Shown piece after piece: positions 55,260 through 64,000 of a stretch of DNA of 64,000 nt. The DNA lies in contig NZ_FXAU01000003.1 in NCBI RefSeq assembly GCF_900177625.1, positions 186,001-250,000 of the forward strand, in the 5' to 3' direction. Position numbers and translations under genes: made by a program. The notes beneath the pieces were generated by a model. That model was not told the DNA's origin. It saw only the letters and a list, made by a program, of their open reading frames with translations, and searched no databases. The stretch's first letter is position 1. Each line of letters begins with the position of its first letter. This stretch comes from Sphingobacterium psychroaquaticum (GTDB taxonomy: Bacteria > Bacteroidota > Bacteroidia > Sphingobacteriales > Sphingobacteriaceae).

Positions 55260-55865
55260 ATGGATAGCAAAAAGGAACAAATTGTTCGAGCAGCACTGAA
55301 GCGTTTCGCCCATTTTGGTTTTCAAAAAACCACGATGAATGAAATTGCTGTGGACTTGAACATCACAAAGGCTAATCTGTATTATTATTACCCAGATAAG
55401 AATGCCTTGATCATCGATGTACTGGAGTGTATCGCTGGTTCTATTTCTGCAAAGGAAGAAGAATTGGTCGATGGGTATGACGGGGATCTGTTAAAGGTGA
55501 TCAACGAAATGTTGGACTTAAGAGCGGAGTATATGAAAGAGTACTACGTGTTGCACCTCAATGAAAGTATGGAATGGGTTAAGGGTGAGGGGGTAGCAAA
55601 TATTTTAGTAGAGCTCCTGCTCAAAGATATTGCTGTGGTAAACAAATTGTTTACAAAAGCTGTCGAATATGGTGAGTTACAGCTTGCAAATATTCAACAG
55701 GCGGCAGCCTCTTTTTGTGAGATTGTGCGTGGCCTTGGTTTGATACGTAGTATTACGGATATCATTTCAGGTATGCCAAACCCGACTAAAGTAGACGAAA
55801 TCTTAGTAAGCCAGAAGGCGGCAGTAAGCCTTATTTTTAGTAATAAACTTAACATCACACAATAA
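55260..55865 (+). CDS. TetR/AcrR family regulator of the RND operon
   Basis: A 201-residue repressor. The N-terminal HTH reads IVRAALKRFAHFGFQKTTMNEIAVDLNITKANLYYYYPDKNALI. The C-terminal ligand domain is divergent, as expected. It is the first gene of the efflux operon, 21 bases before tolC, so it is likely autoregulatory and should respond to a pump substrate. Confidence 0.93.
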   Translation: MDSKKEQIVRAALKRFAHFGFQKTTMNEIAVDLNITKANLYYYYPDKNALIIDVLECIAGSISAKEEELVDGYDGDLLKVINEMLDLRAEYMKEYYVLHLNESMEWVKGEGVANILVELLLKDIAVVNKLFTKAVEYGELQLANIQQAAASFCEIVRGLGLIRSITDIISGMPNPTKVDEILVSQKAAVSLIFSNKLNITQ

Positions 55866-55886
55866 AAGCAGATAATTTTCGAACCG

Positions 55887-57230
55887 ATGAAATTGAAATA
55901 TCTAAGTGTTTTAGCCATTGGACTTGTGCTTCAGCTAAGCCGAGTACAAGCACAAGAGTTGCTGACCTTGCAACAGGCCATTAAATTTGCATTGGAAAAT
56001 AAAGCGGATGCAAAAAAATCCAAGTTGGATGTCATCAATGCGCAGAATAAGATTGACGAGGTTCGCTCTGGAGCATTGCCTCAGGTTAACCTCAGTGCCG
56101 GAGTAACGTACAACCCGATTATTCAGCAGGTTGCGTTGGATGGTGCCTTGATGGGGAAACCGGGAGAAACCGTTTTGGTAACCATGGGGCAACGTTGGCA
56201 GTCGACACCGACACTTTCTTTGAATCAGCAATTGTTCAACCAGACCGTATTTACCGGACTTAAAGCCGCGAATACAACGCGCGAGTTTTATATTATAAAC
56301 GATCAATTGACGGAAGAACAATTGATTGAAAAGGTTGCTAATGCCTATTATGATGTGTATACATCGCAGCTGAATTTGCAAACGGTACAAACCAATATCG
56401 ATAACGCTTCAAAGAATCAGAAAATTATTGAAGGTTTATTTCAGGCAGGTTTGGCGAAAAAGATCGACCTAGATCGTATCGTCGTAAATATCAATAACCT
56501 GAAAGCGCAAAAACAACAATTGATCAATGGCCTGGAGCTGAAGGAAAATGCGTTGAAGTTTGCTTTGGGGATGGACATTACGAAACCGATCGAAATGCCG
56601 AAGGAGACCTTTAAGATCGATGCCGAAGTGCTTCATGAAGTGGCTGATGTGAGTAACCGTACGGAAGTTAAGGTCTTGGAAAAACAGTTGGAGTTGTTGG
56701 ATCTGAATATGAAAGCTGAAAAATCAGCTTACTATCCAACATTATCACTTACTGCTAACTACGGGTATACCGGGTTTGGAGCACAGTTTCCGATCTTCAA
56801 TAATCACCCTTCTGTTAACTGGGCTAACTTTAGCTCTGTGGGCTTGAATTTAGCATTTCCGGTATTTAATGGTTTTAAAACACGTTCTAAGGTGAGACAG
56901 GCGAATGTGGATATCAAGAAAGCAGAGATTGACTTGATGGATACCAAATTGGCGCTTAGCTTAGGCAATGAGAATGCAAAAGCGCAAGTGAAGAATAGTT
57001 TGTTGACGGTTAATACCAATCAGGCAAACGTTCAGTTGGCAAAAGAGGTGCTCGATAATACCTCGAACAACTACCGTAATGGATTAGCAACACTTACTGA
57101 ATTGCTTGATGCAGAGCAAGCTTATGCTGATTCCCAGAATAACTTAAATACGTCCTTGCTAAACTATAAAGTTGCTGAAATTCAATTGGTGAAAGCAAAT
57201 GGAAAATTAAAAACATTAGTAAACGAATAA
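55887..57230 (+). CDS. TolC family outer-membrane channel of the RND system
   Basis: A 447-residue outer-membrane efflux protein. The signal peptide ends at RVQAQE, followed by LLTLQQAIKFALENKADAKKSKLDV. Two helical OEP repeats follow, with the second ending in NYRNGLATLTELLDAEQAYADSQNN, a typical signature. It lies between the TetR gene and the adaptor (39-base gap). Confidence 0.94.
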   Translation: MKLKYLSVLAIGLVLQLSRVQAQELLTLQQAIKFALENKADAKKSKLDVINAQNKIDEVRSGALPQVNLSAGVTYNPIIQQVALDGALMGKPGETVLVTMGQRWQSTPTLSLNQQLFNQTVFTGLKAANTTREFYIINDQLTEEQLIEKVANAYYDVYTSQLNLQTVQTNIDNASKNQKIIEGLFQAGLAKKIDLDRIVVNINNLKAQKQQLINGLELKENALKFALGMDITKPIEMPKETFKIDAEVLHEVADVSNRTEVKVLEKQLELLDLNMKAEKSAYYPTLSLTANYGYTGFGAQFPIFNNHPSVNWANFSSVGLNLAFPVFNGFKTRSKVRQANVDIKKAEIDLMDTKLALSLGNENAKAQVKNSLLTVNTNQANVQLAKEVLDNTSNNYRNGLATLTELLDAEQAYADSQNNLNTSLLNYKVAEIQLVKANGKLKTLVNE

Positions 57231-57269
57231 GAGAATAAACGTTAAGACCTTAATAGACAAACAATATAT

Positions 57270-58328
57270 ATGAAACGTATAATAATAACCGTAGTAATTA
57301 TCGCAGCAGCATTCGCTGGTATTATGTTTCTTTTAAATAAGAACAAGGCTAAGAACGAAGAGGAGACAGCTGTCGTAGCGATCCAAAACGCAGCAGTAGC
57401 TGTCCGCGCTGAAGTGGTCGATCTGAAAGAGGTTAATGCGGAGTATATCACCAATGGTGTGTTTGCCCCAAAGCAAGAGGTGAAATTGTCGGCTGAAGCT
57501 TCTGGTAAAGTAATTCGTGTACTCGTGAGTGAAGGTTCGTATGTGAAAGCAGGACAGACACTCGCTGTAATTAATGGCGATAAGCAAACCGTAGATGTTT
57601 CCAATGCACAAGCGGTGTACAATAACGCAAAGGCTGAAGTAGCTCGTTTTGAAAGTGCCTTCGCAACAGGCGGGGTAACAAAACAACAATTGGATCAGGT
57701 TAAGTTACAGCTTGAAAATGCACGTAACAACCTTAAATCTTCACAGATCAAAGCTTCTGATGTTAATGTTACAGCTTCTTTTTCAGGGGTGGTAAATAAA
57801 CGCAATATTGAACCGGGATCTTATGTTTCTCCAGGCAATGAGCTATTCGAAATTGTAAATGTTTCTACCCTAAAACTGAAAATTAGTGTAGATGAGAAAA
57901 ATATCTCACAAGTGAAATTGGGGCAGTCTATTAAAGTTCAGTCGCCGGTACTTCCGGAGAAGACATTTACGGGAAAAGTGAGCTTTATCGCGCCTAAAGC
58001 AGATGCCAGCTTGAACTTTCCTGTAGAGTTGGAAATTCAGAACAATGCATCGAATGACTTAAGAGCAGGTATGTATGGTACAGCTTATTTTGGCGCAGAT
58101 CAGCGTGTTAATTTATTAGTCATTCCAAGAAATGCTTTTGTTGGTAGTGTGAGTTCGAATCAGGTTTTTGCGATCGAAGGAGGTAAAGCGGTATTGAAAG
58201 AAGTAGTTTCTGGACGTAGCTTTGGCGATTACATCGAGATTGTTTCGGGACTTGAACAAGGAACACAAGTTATTACATCCGGACAGATCAATTTGTTGAA
58301 TGGAACACCTGTAGAAATTATTAAGTAA
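57270..58328 (+). CDS. Efflux RND transporter periplasmic adaptor subunit
   Basis: A membrane-fusion protein of 352 residues anchored by an N-terminal helix (IIITVVIIAAAFAGIMFLL). The lipoyl half SAEASGKVIRVLVSEGSYVKAGQTLAVI, a short coiled-coil hairpin (QLDQVKLQLENARNNLKSSQ) and the second lipoyl half (VTASFSGVVNKRNIEPGSYVSPG) are in order. A beta-barrel and membrane-proximal domain follow. It connects the RND pump with TolC. Confidence 0.94.
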   Translation: MKRIIITVVIIAAAFAGIMFLLNKNKAKNEEETAVVAIQNAAVAVRAEVVDLKEVNAEYITNGVFAPKQEVKLSAEASGKVIRVLVSEGSYVKAGQTLAVINGDKQTVDVSNAQAVYNNAKAEVARFESAFATGGVTKQQLDQVKLQLENARNNLKSSQIKASDVNVTASFSGVVNKRNIEPGSYVSPGNELFEIVNVSTLKLKISVDEKNISQVKLGQSIKVQSPVLPEKTFTGKVSFIAPKADASLNFPVELEIQNNASNDLRAGMYGTAYFGADQRVNLLVIPRNAFVGSVSSNQVFAIEGGKAVLKEVVSGRSFGDYIEIVSGLEQGTQVITSGQINLLNGTPVEIIK

Positions 58329-58343
58329 GCTGAAATCTAATTC

Positions 58344-61300
58344 ATGAAAATATCAGAAATTTCAATAAAAAGACCAAGTATAATTATAGTACTCTTTATT
58401 ATACTTACGCTTGGTGGTATTTTCTCGTATTCGCAAATGGGATACGAGCTGGTGCCAAAGTTTGAGGTAAACGTAATTACGGTACAGACGTTGTACCCGG
58501 GGGCAGCGCCGTCCGAGGTAGAGACGTCGGTTACCAAAGTGATTGAAGATGCGGTCGCCTCCTTAGAGAACGTAAAGAAAATTGAATCAAAATCGATGGA
58601 GTCTGTTTCCGTCGTCATGATTACACTGAATACCGGGGCGGATGTCAACTTCCTGTTGACGGATGCGCAACGGAAAATAAATGCGGTAGTCAACGAGCTA
58701 CCCGATGATGTGGAAACTCCCGCTTTATCAAAATTCTCGTTGGATGACGTTGCGATCATGAACTTATCGGTGACGTCTAATTTGTCAGAGAAGGATCTGT
58801 ACGATTTATTAGACCAGAAGATACAACCCGTTTTTGCCCGTATTAATGGGGTTGCAAAAGTAGATATGGTTGGTGGTGAAGAGCGTGAAATCCAGGTGAG
58901 TGTAAGCCCAGATAAACTGGAAGGTTATGGGTTGACGATTACACAGGTACAGCAGATGATTGCTGCAGCTAACTTGGACTTCCCGACGGGTAACGTAAAA
59001 ACACGCGACAACCAGACAACCTTACGTTTGTCGGGTAAGTTTGCTACGCTTGATGAATTGCGTAACCTGCCAATATCAACACCGCGTGGGGTTATGATCC
59101 GTTTGAGCGATATTGCGGATGTACAGGATGGTATTAAGGATGTAGAGAAGATTTCTCGTATTGACCGTAAAAACACCATCTTAATGCAGGTGTTTAAGCA
59201 GTCGGATGCGAATGCTGTAGCCGTATCAGAATTGGTGAAGAAGACCGTTGATGTGGTAAAGAAGGATTACAGTAAGCAAGGTGTTGAGATTATTGTTGCA
59301 AACGATACAACAGATTATACCCTAAATGCAGCGAGTAACGTAATCCACGATTTGATGATTGCGATCGGTTTGGTAGCATTTATCATGTTGTTTTTCTTAC
59401 ACAGTTTACGGGACGCTTTTATTGCAGTTGTTGCGATTCCGTTATCCTTGATCGCTACGTTCATTTTCTTGAATATGATGGGGTATACGCTGAATCTGAT
59501 GTCGCTTCTAGGGCTATCCTTGGTCGTTGGTATTTTGGTGGATGATGCGATTGTGGTAATTGAGAATATTCACCGCCACATGGAGATGGGTAAGAATAAG
59601 GTGCGTGCTGCGTTTGACGGAGCGAAAGAGATCGGGTTTACCGTAACGGCGATTACATTGGTAATTGTGGTGGTATTCTTGCCGATCGCGATGTCTTCCG
59701 GATTGGTGTCCGATATTTTGCGTCAATTCTGTGTGACGGTCATGGTGTCTACATTGCTATCGCTTGTCGTATCGTTTACTATAGTGCCTTGGTTGTACTC
59801 CCGTATCGGTAAACTTTCGCATATCAATAAGGATAGTTTCTTTGGTCGTATCTTATATGGCTTTGAAGCAGGGTTGAGCAAATTGACCCATGGAATTTCA
59901 GGGTTGTTGGAATGGGGCTTGAAAAGTAGATTAAATAAGTTTTTAACGCTCTTGCTTTCGTTTGTGCTATTGATTGGAGCATTTATGTTGGTTGGTAAAG
60001 GCTATATTGGGTCTGACTTCTTTCCAGGTAATGATAAAGGAGAGTTCTATCTACAACTAGAGATGAATAAAGATGCCTCTTTGGAGCAAACGAACTTCAT
60101 GACACAGAAGGCTGAAAACTATTTATCACAGAAGCCAGAAATTGAGCGTATGATTACGACTGTTGGACAAGCGTCCGATGGTATGGTTAATACATCTGGA
60201 ACAAAATATAAGTCTGAAATTCATATTATCCTGAAGGACGGTCACAATAAAAAAGAGGCAACAAAAGTTTACTCGGCAAAATTGAGACGGGAGATGGAGA
60301 ATGTGCTGGTCGGCGCGAAAGTGAAAACCGTAAATATGGGTTTGATGGGAGCCGAGCAAGCACCACTGACACTAACTGTAATTGGTGCATCACAAGCAGA
60401 AGCGCTAGAGACTGCGCGTACATTTGCAGATCTATTGCGTAAGGTTTCTGGTGCATCCGAGGTGAAGTTGACCTCAGAGGATGGTAACCCCGAAATTAGT
60501 GTCAAAGTAGATCGTGATAAGATGAACTCTTTGGGCTTAAATGTGTCCACTGTAGGTATGACCATGCAGACTGCGTTCTCTGGAAATACAGATACTAAAT
60601 TTAGAGCAGGGGATACGGAGTACGATATTAATATCCGTTACGATGAGATTGGTCGTGGTAATATCAATGACGTGAAAAACTTGAAGTTTATCAATCAAGA
60701 TGGACAAGCGATTACATTAGAGCAGTTTGCTGATGTAGAGTTCAGCTCTGGTCCGTCATTATTGGAGCGTCGTGATAAGTCACCTTCGGTATCAGTACAA
60801 GCACAAGTGGTAGGTAAGCCAGCCGGTACGGTTGCTGCAGAATGGCAAAAAGAGTTTGAGAAAGTCGAACTTAAACCTGGTGTTTCCTACAAATGGGGCG
60901 GTAATATGGAGAACCAACAAGAAGGTTTTGGTACTTTAGGTGTGGCTTTATTAGCCTCTATCATCTTAGTGTACTTGGTTATGGTTGCTTTGTATGATAA
61001 CTTTGTAACACCTTTCGTGGTTCTTTTCTCTATTCCTTTATCATTTATCGGTGCGCTTCTGGCATTGGCATTAGCAAATCAAACATTGAATATCTTTACG
61101 ATCCTCGGTATCATTATGTTGATTGGTTTGGTTGCGAAGAATGCGATTATGTTGGTGGATTTTGCGAACCACAAAAAAGATGCAGGAGCAAGTACCTACG
61201 ATGCGTTGATTGCGGCGAACCATGCACGTTTCCGTCCTATCCTGATGACCACCATTGCGATGGTAATCGGTATGGTGCCTATTGCGATGGCTACGGGAGA

Positions 61301-61517
61301 TGGAGCAGATATGAACCGCGGTTTGGCCATTGTAATTATCGGGGGGCTTCTTTCCTCTCTATTCTTAACATTGGTTGTCGTTCCTGTGGTGTATTCTATC
61401 TTTGATAGCTTGGGGAGACGCTTTGGCAAGAAAGAAAAAACAAATTATGCGGAATTAATTGTTGCTGATTATGTGCCAAATGAAAATTATGTAGACGAAA
61501 TGGATGCTAAAAATTAA
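58344..61517 (+). CDS. Efflux RND transporter permease (AcrB/HAE1 family)
   Basis: A proton-driven inner-membrane pump of 1057 residues with the twelve-helix layout. MKISEISIKRPSIIIVLFII is the family start. The proton relay is visible in helix 4 (LVVGILVDDAIVVIENIHRH, with the double Asp) and helix 10 (LIGLVAKNAIMLVDFA, with Lys). Porter-domain segments such as LYPGAAPSEVETSVTKVIE match drug exporters rather than metal exporters. It lies 15 bases after the adaptor and closes the operon. Substrate is unknown. Confidence 0.96.
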   Translation: MKISEISIKRPSIIIVLFIILTLGGIFSYSQMGYELVPKFEVNVITVQTLYPGAAPSEVETSVTKVIEDAVASLENVKKIESKSMESVSVVMITLNTGADVNFLLTDAQRKINAVVNELPDDVETPALSKFSLDDVAIMNLSVTSNLSEKDLYDLLDQKIQPVFARINGVAKVDMVGGEEREIQVSVSPDKLEGYGLTITQVQQMIAAANLDFPTGNVKTRDNQTTLRLSGKFATLDELRNLPISTPRGVMIRLSDIADVQDGIKDVEKISRIDRKNTILMQVFKQSDANAVAVSELVKKTVDVVKKDYSKQGVEIIVANDTTDYTLNAASNVIHDLMIAIGLVAFIMLFFLHSLRDAFIAVVAIPLSLIATFIFLNMMGYTLNLMSLLGLSLVVGILVDDAIVVIENIHRHMEMGKNKVRAAFDGAKEIGFTVTAITLVIVVVFLPIAMSSGLVSDILRQFCVTVMVSTLLSLVVSFTIVPWLYSRIGKLSHINKDSFFGRILYGFEAGLSKLTHGISGLLEWGLKSRLNKFLTLLLSFVLLIGAFMLVGKGYIGSDFFPGNDKGEFYLQLEMNKDASLEQTNFMTQKAENYLSQKPEIERMITTVGQASDGMVNTSGTKYKSEIHIILKDGHNKKEATKVYSAKLRREMENVLVGAKVKTVNMGLMGAEQAPLTLTVIGASQAEALETARTFADLLRKVSGASEVKLTSEDGNPEISVKVDRDKMNSLGLNVSTVGMTMQTAFSGNTDTKFRAGDTEYDINIRYDEIGRGNINDVKNLKFINQDGQAITLEQFADVEFSSGPSLLERRDKSPSVSVQAQVVGKPAGTVAAEWQKEFEKVELKPGVSYKWGGNMENQQEGFGTLGVALLASIILVYLVMVALYDNFVTPFVVLFSIPLSFIGALLALALANQTLNIFTILGIIMLIGLVAKNAIMLVDFANHKKDAGASTYDALIAANHARFRPILMTTIAMVIGMVPIAMATGDGADMNRGLAIVIIGGLLSSLFLTLVVVPVVYSIFDSLGRRFGKKEKTNYAELIVADYVPNENYVDEMDAKN

Positions 61518-61541
61518 GGCTTAGCTCCCTTCATATATACG

Positions 61542-61575
61542 ATACGCACTACCCTCGGGTGGTGCGTATTTGTTT
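61542..61575 (+). terminator. Intrinsic terminator of the RND operon
   Basis: Stem ATACGCACTACCC (61542-61554) with GGGTGGTGCGTAT (61557-61569), one wobble, followed by a T-rich tail. Confidence 0.85.
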
Positions 61576-61658
61576 AATGGGGTTTTGTTCATTTTGTTAG
61601 GTCGTGATAAAATGCAAAGTTTTGCAATGTTGGATGAATAAAATACAGGACGAATATG

Positions 61659-61666
61659 TAACTTTG
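61659..61666 (+). promoter_or_regulatory. -7 element of guaA
   Basis: TAACTTTG followed by CGCC ends four bases before the ATG at 61671, so the transcript should begin at or next to the start codon. Confidence 0.65.
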
Positions 61667-61670
61667 CGCC

Positions 61671-63221
61671 ATGTCTGAAAAAATTATCATCCTTGATTTT
61701 GGCTCGCAGTATACGCAGTTAATTGCGCGACGCGTTCGTGAGCTTAATGTGTATTGTGAAATACATCCGTTCAATAACTTGCCTACGTTTGACGATAGCG
61801 TAAAAGGTGTTATCTTTTCCGGTAGTCCATATTCGGTAAGACAAGAGGATGCGCCACAGGTAGATTACAAATCTATTCAAGAGCGTTTTCCGTTGTTAGG
61901 TGTTTGTTACGGGGCACAATATTTAGCACAACAATCAGGCGGTGAGGTTTTACCATCAGAGATTAGAGAGTATGGTCGTGCAAATCTACAGTTTGTAGAT
62001 CATGATAATCCCCTTTTAAAGGGAGTCCCTGTACAATCGCAGGTATGGATGTCGCACGGCGATACCATCAAAGAAGTACCTTCTAACTTTAAGATTATTG
62101 CGAGTACGGATAAAGTTCGTGTTGCGGCGTATCAGGTCGAAGGAACGCAAACGTTCGGTATTCAGTTTCACCCGGAGGTGACACACAGCACAGACGGACA
62201 AGTTCTATTGAAAAATTTCGTTGTTGATATTTGTGGTTGTTCACAAGATTGGACCTCAACAGCGTTTGTAGAAACTACAGTTGCAGAGCTTAAAGAACAA
62301 TTAGGTGATGATCACGTAATCATGGCACTATCAGGTGGTGTAGACTCTACAGTTGCGGCGGTGTTATTGCACCATGCAATCGGTAAAAATTTACATTGTA
62401 TTTTTGTGGATCACGGCTTACTTCGCAAGAATGAGTATGAGCAAGTATTGGATTCCTACAAAAATATGGGACTTAATATTAAAGGTATCCATGCAAAAGA
62501 CCTATTCTACGGTAAGCTAGCAGGTTTCTCTGAACCAGAGCAAAAGCGTAAGATCATTGGAGGCGCATTTATTGATGTCTTTGATGAAGCGGCTAAGGAA
62601 GTGCAAAAGGAACTACCAGCTGGTTTGGAAGTGAAATGGTTAGGTCAAGGAACAATTTATCCGGATATTATCGAATCTATTTCCGTAAAAGGTCCATCGG
62701 CAACAATCAAATCACACCACAATGTGGGCGGTTTACCTGACTTTATGAAACTTAAAGTCGTAGAGCCATTGAAGACGTTGTTTAAGGATGAGGTAAGACG
62801 AGTAGGAAAGACATTAGGGGTTGATCCTAATATCTTGGGTAGACATCCTTTTCCAGGTCCAGGCTTAGGTATTCGTATTTTAGGCGATATAACGGAAGAA
62901 AAGGTACGGATTTTGCAAGAGGCTGATGATATATACATTCGCAATCTAAAGGAAAGTGGATGGTACGATAAAGTATGGCAGGCAGGTACGATCTTTCTTC
63001 CTGTTCAATCCGTTGGCGTAATGGGCGATGAGCGTACGTACGAACATGTTGTTGCTTTGCGCGCCGTAGGCTCGTTAGATGGAATGACAGCCGACTGGAT
63101 TCACTTGCCATATGATTTGTTAGCGAAAATTTCAAACGAAATCATCAATCATGTTAAAGGAATCAACCGAGTTGTTTATGATATCAGTTCAAAACCACCA
63201 GCAACGATTGAGTGGGAATAA
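61671..63221 (+). CDS. guaA: GMP synthase (glutamine-hydrolysing)
   Basis: Converts XMP to GMP with glutamine as nitrogen donor. The 516-residue enzyme has the class I amidotransferase domain with Cys79 in [12 protein letters not shown] and the FHPEVTHS His/Glu pair. The ATP pyrophosphatase domain has the PP-loop [12 protein letters not shown]. The GMP dimerisation domain ends in [17 protein letters not shown]. The stop codon lies 44 bases inside the next gene. Confidence 0.98.
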   Translation: MSEKIIILDFGSQYTQLIARRVRELNVYCEIHPFNNLPTFDDSVKGVIFSGSPYSVRQEDAPQVDYKSIQERFPLLGVCYGAQYLAQQSGGEVLPSEIREYGRANLQFVDHDNPLLKGVPVQSQVWMSHGDTIKEVPSNFKIIASTDKVRVAAYQVEGTQTFGIQFHPEVTHSTDGQVLLKNFVVDICGCSQDWTSTAFVETTVAELKEQLGDDHVIMALSGGVDSTVAAVLLHHAIGKNLHCIFVDHGLLRKNEYEQVLDSYKNMGLNIKGIHAKDLFYGKLAGFSEPEQKRKIIGGAFIDVFDEAAKEVQKELPAGLEVKWLGQGTIYPDIIESISVKGPSATIKSHHNVGGLPDFMKLKVVEPLKTLFKDEVRRVGKTLGVDPNILGRHPFPGPGLGIRILGDITEEKVRILQEADDIYIRNLKESGWYDKVWQAGTIFLPVQSVGVMGDERTYEHVVALRAVGSLDGMTADWIHLPYDLLAKISNEIINHVKGINRVVYDISSKPPATIEWE

Positions 63222-64000
63222 AATTCTTACTGGTTTAGGTATTATCCTAGCTTTGGGCGCTTGTTCGCCCAAAACTACGGGTGTCCTACAGTCTCCGGGC
63301 CATCAGGGTGGAATGGTGAGCGGACAACCCGTAAAGAAAGAAGATAATAAGTCTACCTCAGCACATAAAGTAGAGTTAACGAAGGAGGAAAGAGAGGCGA
63401 AGTTTATCGCTGAAAAACGATCGAAAAACAACAGTATTACACTGGTACTTCCTTTTCAGTTGGATAAAGTGAATCCGGCAGCTCTTTCAAAAGCTGATGT
63501 TACACGTTCTTCGATTGCGCTTGACTTTTATCAAGGCTTTCAGATGGGATTGGATGAGGTGGCCAAGCAAGGAAAGTCTTTTGTGCTTGATGTGGTTGAT
63601 TCTCGGGATGACGAATTACATAATAGCCGGATTGCAAATTCATTGGATGTCCGTGGGGCATCGTTGATTGTTGGTCCCGTGTATCCAAAAGAGATACGTT
63701 CCTTTGGTGAAGGCTTGGTGGATAAGTCCGTGTTACAGATTAACCCTTTGGCAGCGTCACGTGCTACGGATTATAATTTGTCCAACTTAGTATCGCTGAC
63801 GCCATCGATAACGATGCATACCCGTGCCATGGCGAGCCAGATGGCGCGCGACGCTGGGAGTGGGGATGTGTTGATTATTTACAGTACGGGAGATGCTGAT
63901 GGAAAACAGTTTTTGACGGGCTTCGCAGGTGAGATTCGTAAAGTAAAACCAAGTGCACAAATTAAAACAGTTTCTTCTCTTGCGCAGTTAAATGAAGCAA
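63178..64000 (+). CDS. PBP1-like lipoprotein (periplasmic-binding-fold), 3' end outside the window
   Basis: A partial gene that is open to the right edge. The product has a hydrophobic leader and a lipobox (LALGACSPK), so it is a lipoprotein. From about residue 85 it shows a periplasmic-binding fold type I, as in LivK or LpoA-like proteins: [33 protein letters not shown] and [20 protein letters not shown]. From memory, Bacteroidota proteins in this position often have LysM domains, but none is visible in this part. The ATG at 63178 gives an overlap with guaA; a TTG at 63208 is an alternative. Confidence 0.85.
   Translation, partial: MISVQNHQQRLSGNKILTGLGIILALGACSPKTTGVLQSPGHQGGMVSGQPVKKEDNKSTSAHKVELTKEEREAKFIAEKRSKNNSITLVLPFQLDKVNPAALSKADVTRSSIALDFYQGFQMGLDEVAKQGKSFVLDVVDSRDDELHNSRIANSLDVRGASLIVGPVYPKEIRSFGEGLVDKSVLQINPLAASRATDYNLSNLVSLTPSITMHTRAMASQMARDAGSGDVLIIYSTGDADGKQFLTGFAGEIRKVKPSAQIKTVSSLAQLNEA

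Overview
The window looks like a chromosomal segment from a Bacteroidota bacterium, most likely of the Sphingobacteriaceae (Sphingobacterium/Pedobacter type). The evidence is indirect. Promoter -7 elements follow the Bacteroidota pattern TAnnTTTG. Shine-Dalgarno sequences are mostly absent. The families found (M13 peptidase, S1/P1 nuclease, DUF4268, GlmU-family protein, futalosine-pathway MqnC, TonB-dependent receptor) are typical of that phylum. I see no insertion sequence, prophage, plasmid origin or CRISPR array.

Layout. 1-8.1 kb holds a truncated TonB-dependent receptor divergent from a MocR/GntR regulator, a zinc-dependent phospholipase C/nuclease-like protein, a short operon of glycosyltransferase, FKBP isomerase and aldo/keto reductase, and a pirin. 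8.2-12.5 kb holds an M13 peptidase and a three-gene run ending in an MpaB-type oxygenase. 12.8-22.1 kb is an ABC-type tripartite efflux operon (HlyD adaptor, ATPase, DUF2807 protein, MacB-like permease, TolC) divergent from an NtrC-type regulator and its histidine kinase. A -24/-12 sigma-54 promoter and two tandem palindromes lie between them. 22.2-30.4 kb holds two L,D-transpeptidases, a Crp-family regulator, a second S1/P1 nuclease, a lipocalin, tRNA-Ala, a DUF937-OmpA protein and alkaline phosphatase. 30.7-37.3 kb holds ssb, small hypothetical proteins, an ABC-F ATPase, pyrD and lysS.

37.5-45.5 kb is housekeeping: L31 type B, an operon of GlmU-family protein, tpiA, prmA and mpl, an XRE regulator, a very acidic 51-residue protein, scpB, mqnC and ispE. 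45.9-50.2 kb is a methionine operon (metY-metX-hom) preceded by a SAM-I riboswitch, then two tandem tRNA-Phe genes. 50.3-54.3 kb holds mnmA and a glycolytic operon (pfkA, BadF-family protein, gap). This operon is divergent from a Nudix-related regulator whose catalytic box looks degenerate. 55.3-61.5 kb is a TetR-led RND efflux operon, followed by guaA and the start of a PBP1-like lipoprotein.

The most interesting signals are regulatory. They are the sigma-54 efflux control region with paired TGTmC-N6-GkACA sites, the SAM-I riboswitch with a long leader, the palindrome between pfkA and the Nudix-like regulator, and several genes whose -7 element lies so close to the start codon that the mRNA should be leaderless. 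Some proteins have also lost expected catalytic residues: the BadF-family protein, the Nudix-like regulator and a possible YgjP-like protein. Intergenic gaps at about 7.1, 30.5 and 45.7 kb carry short dispersed repeats.
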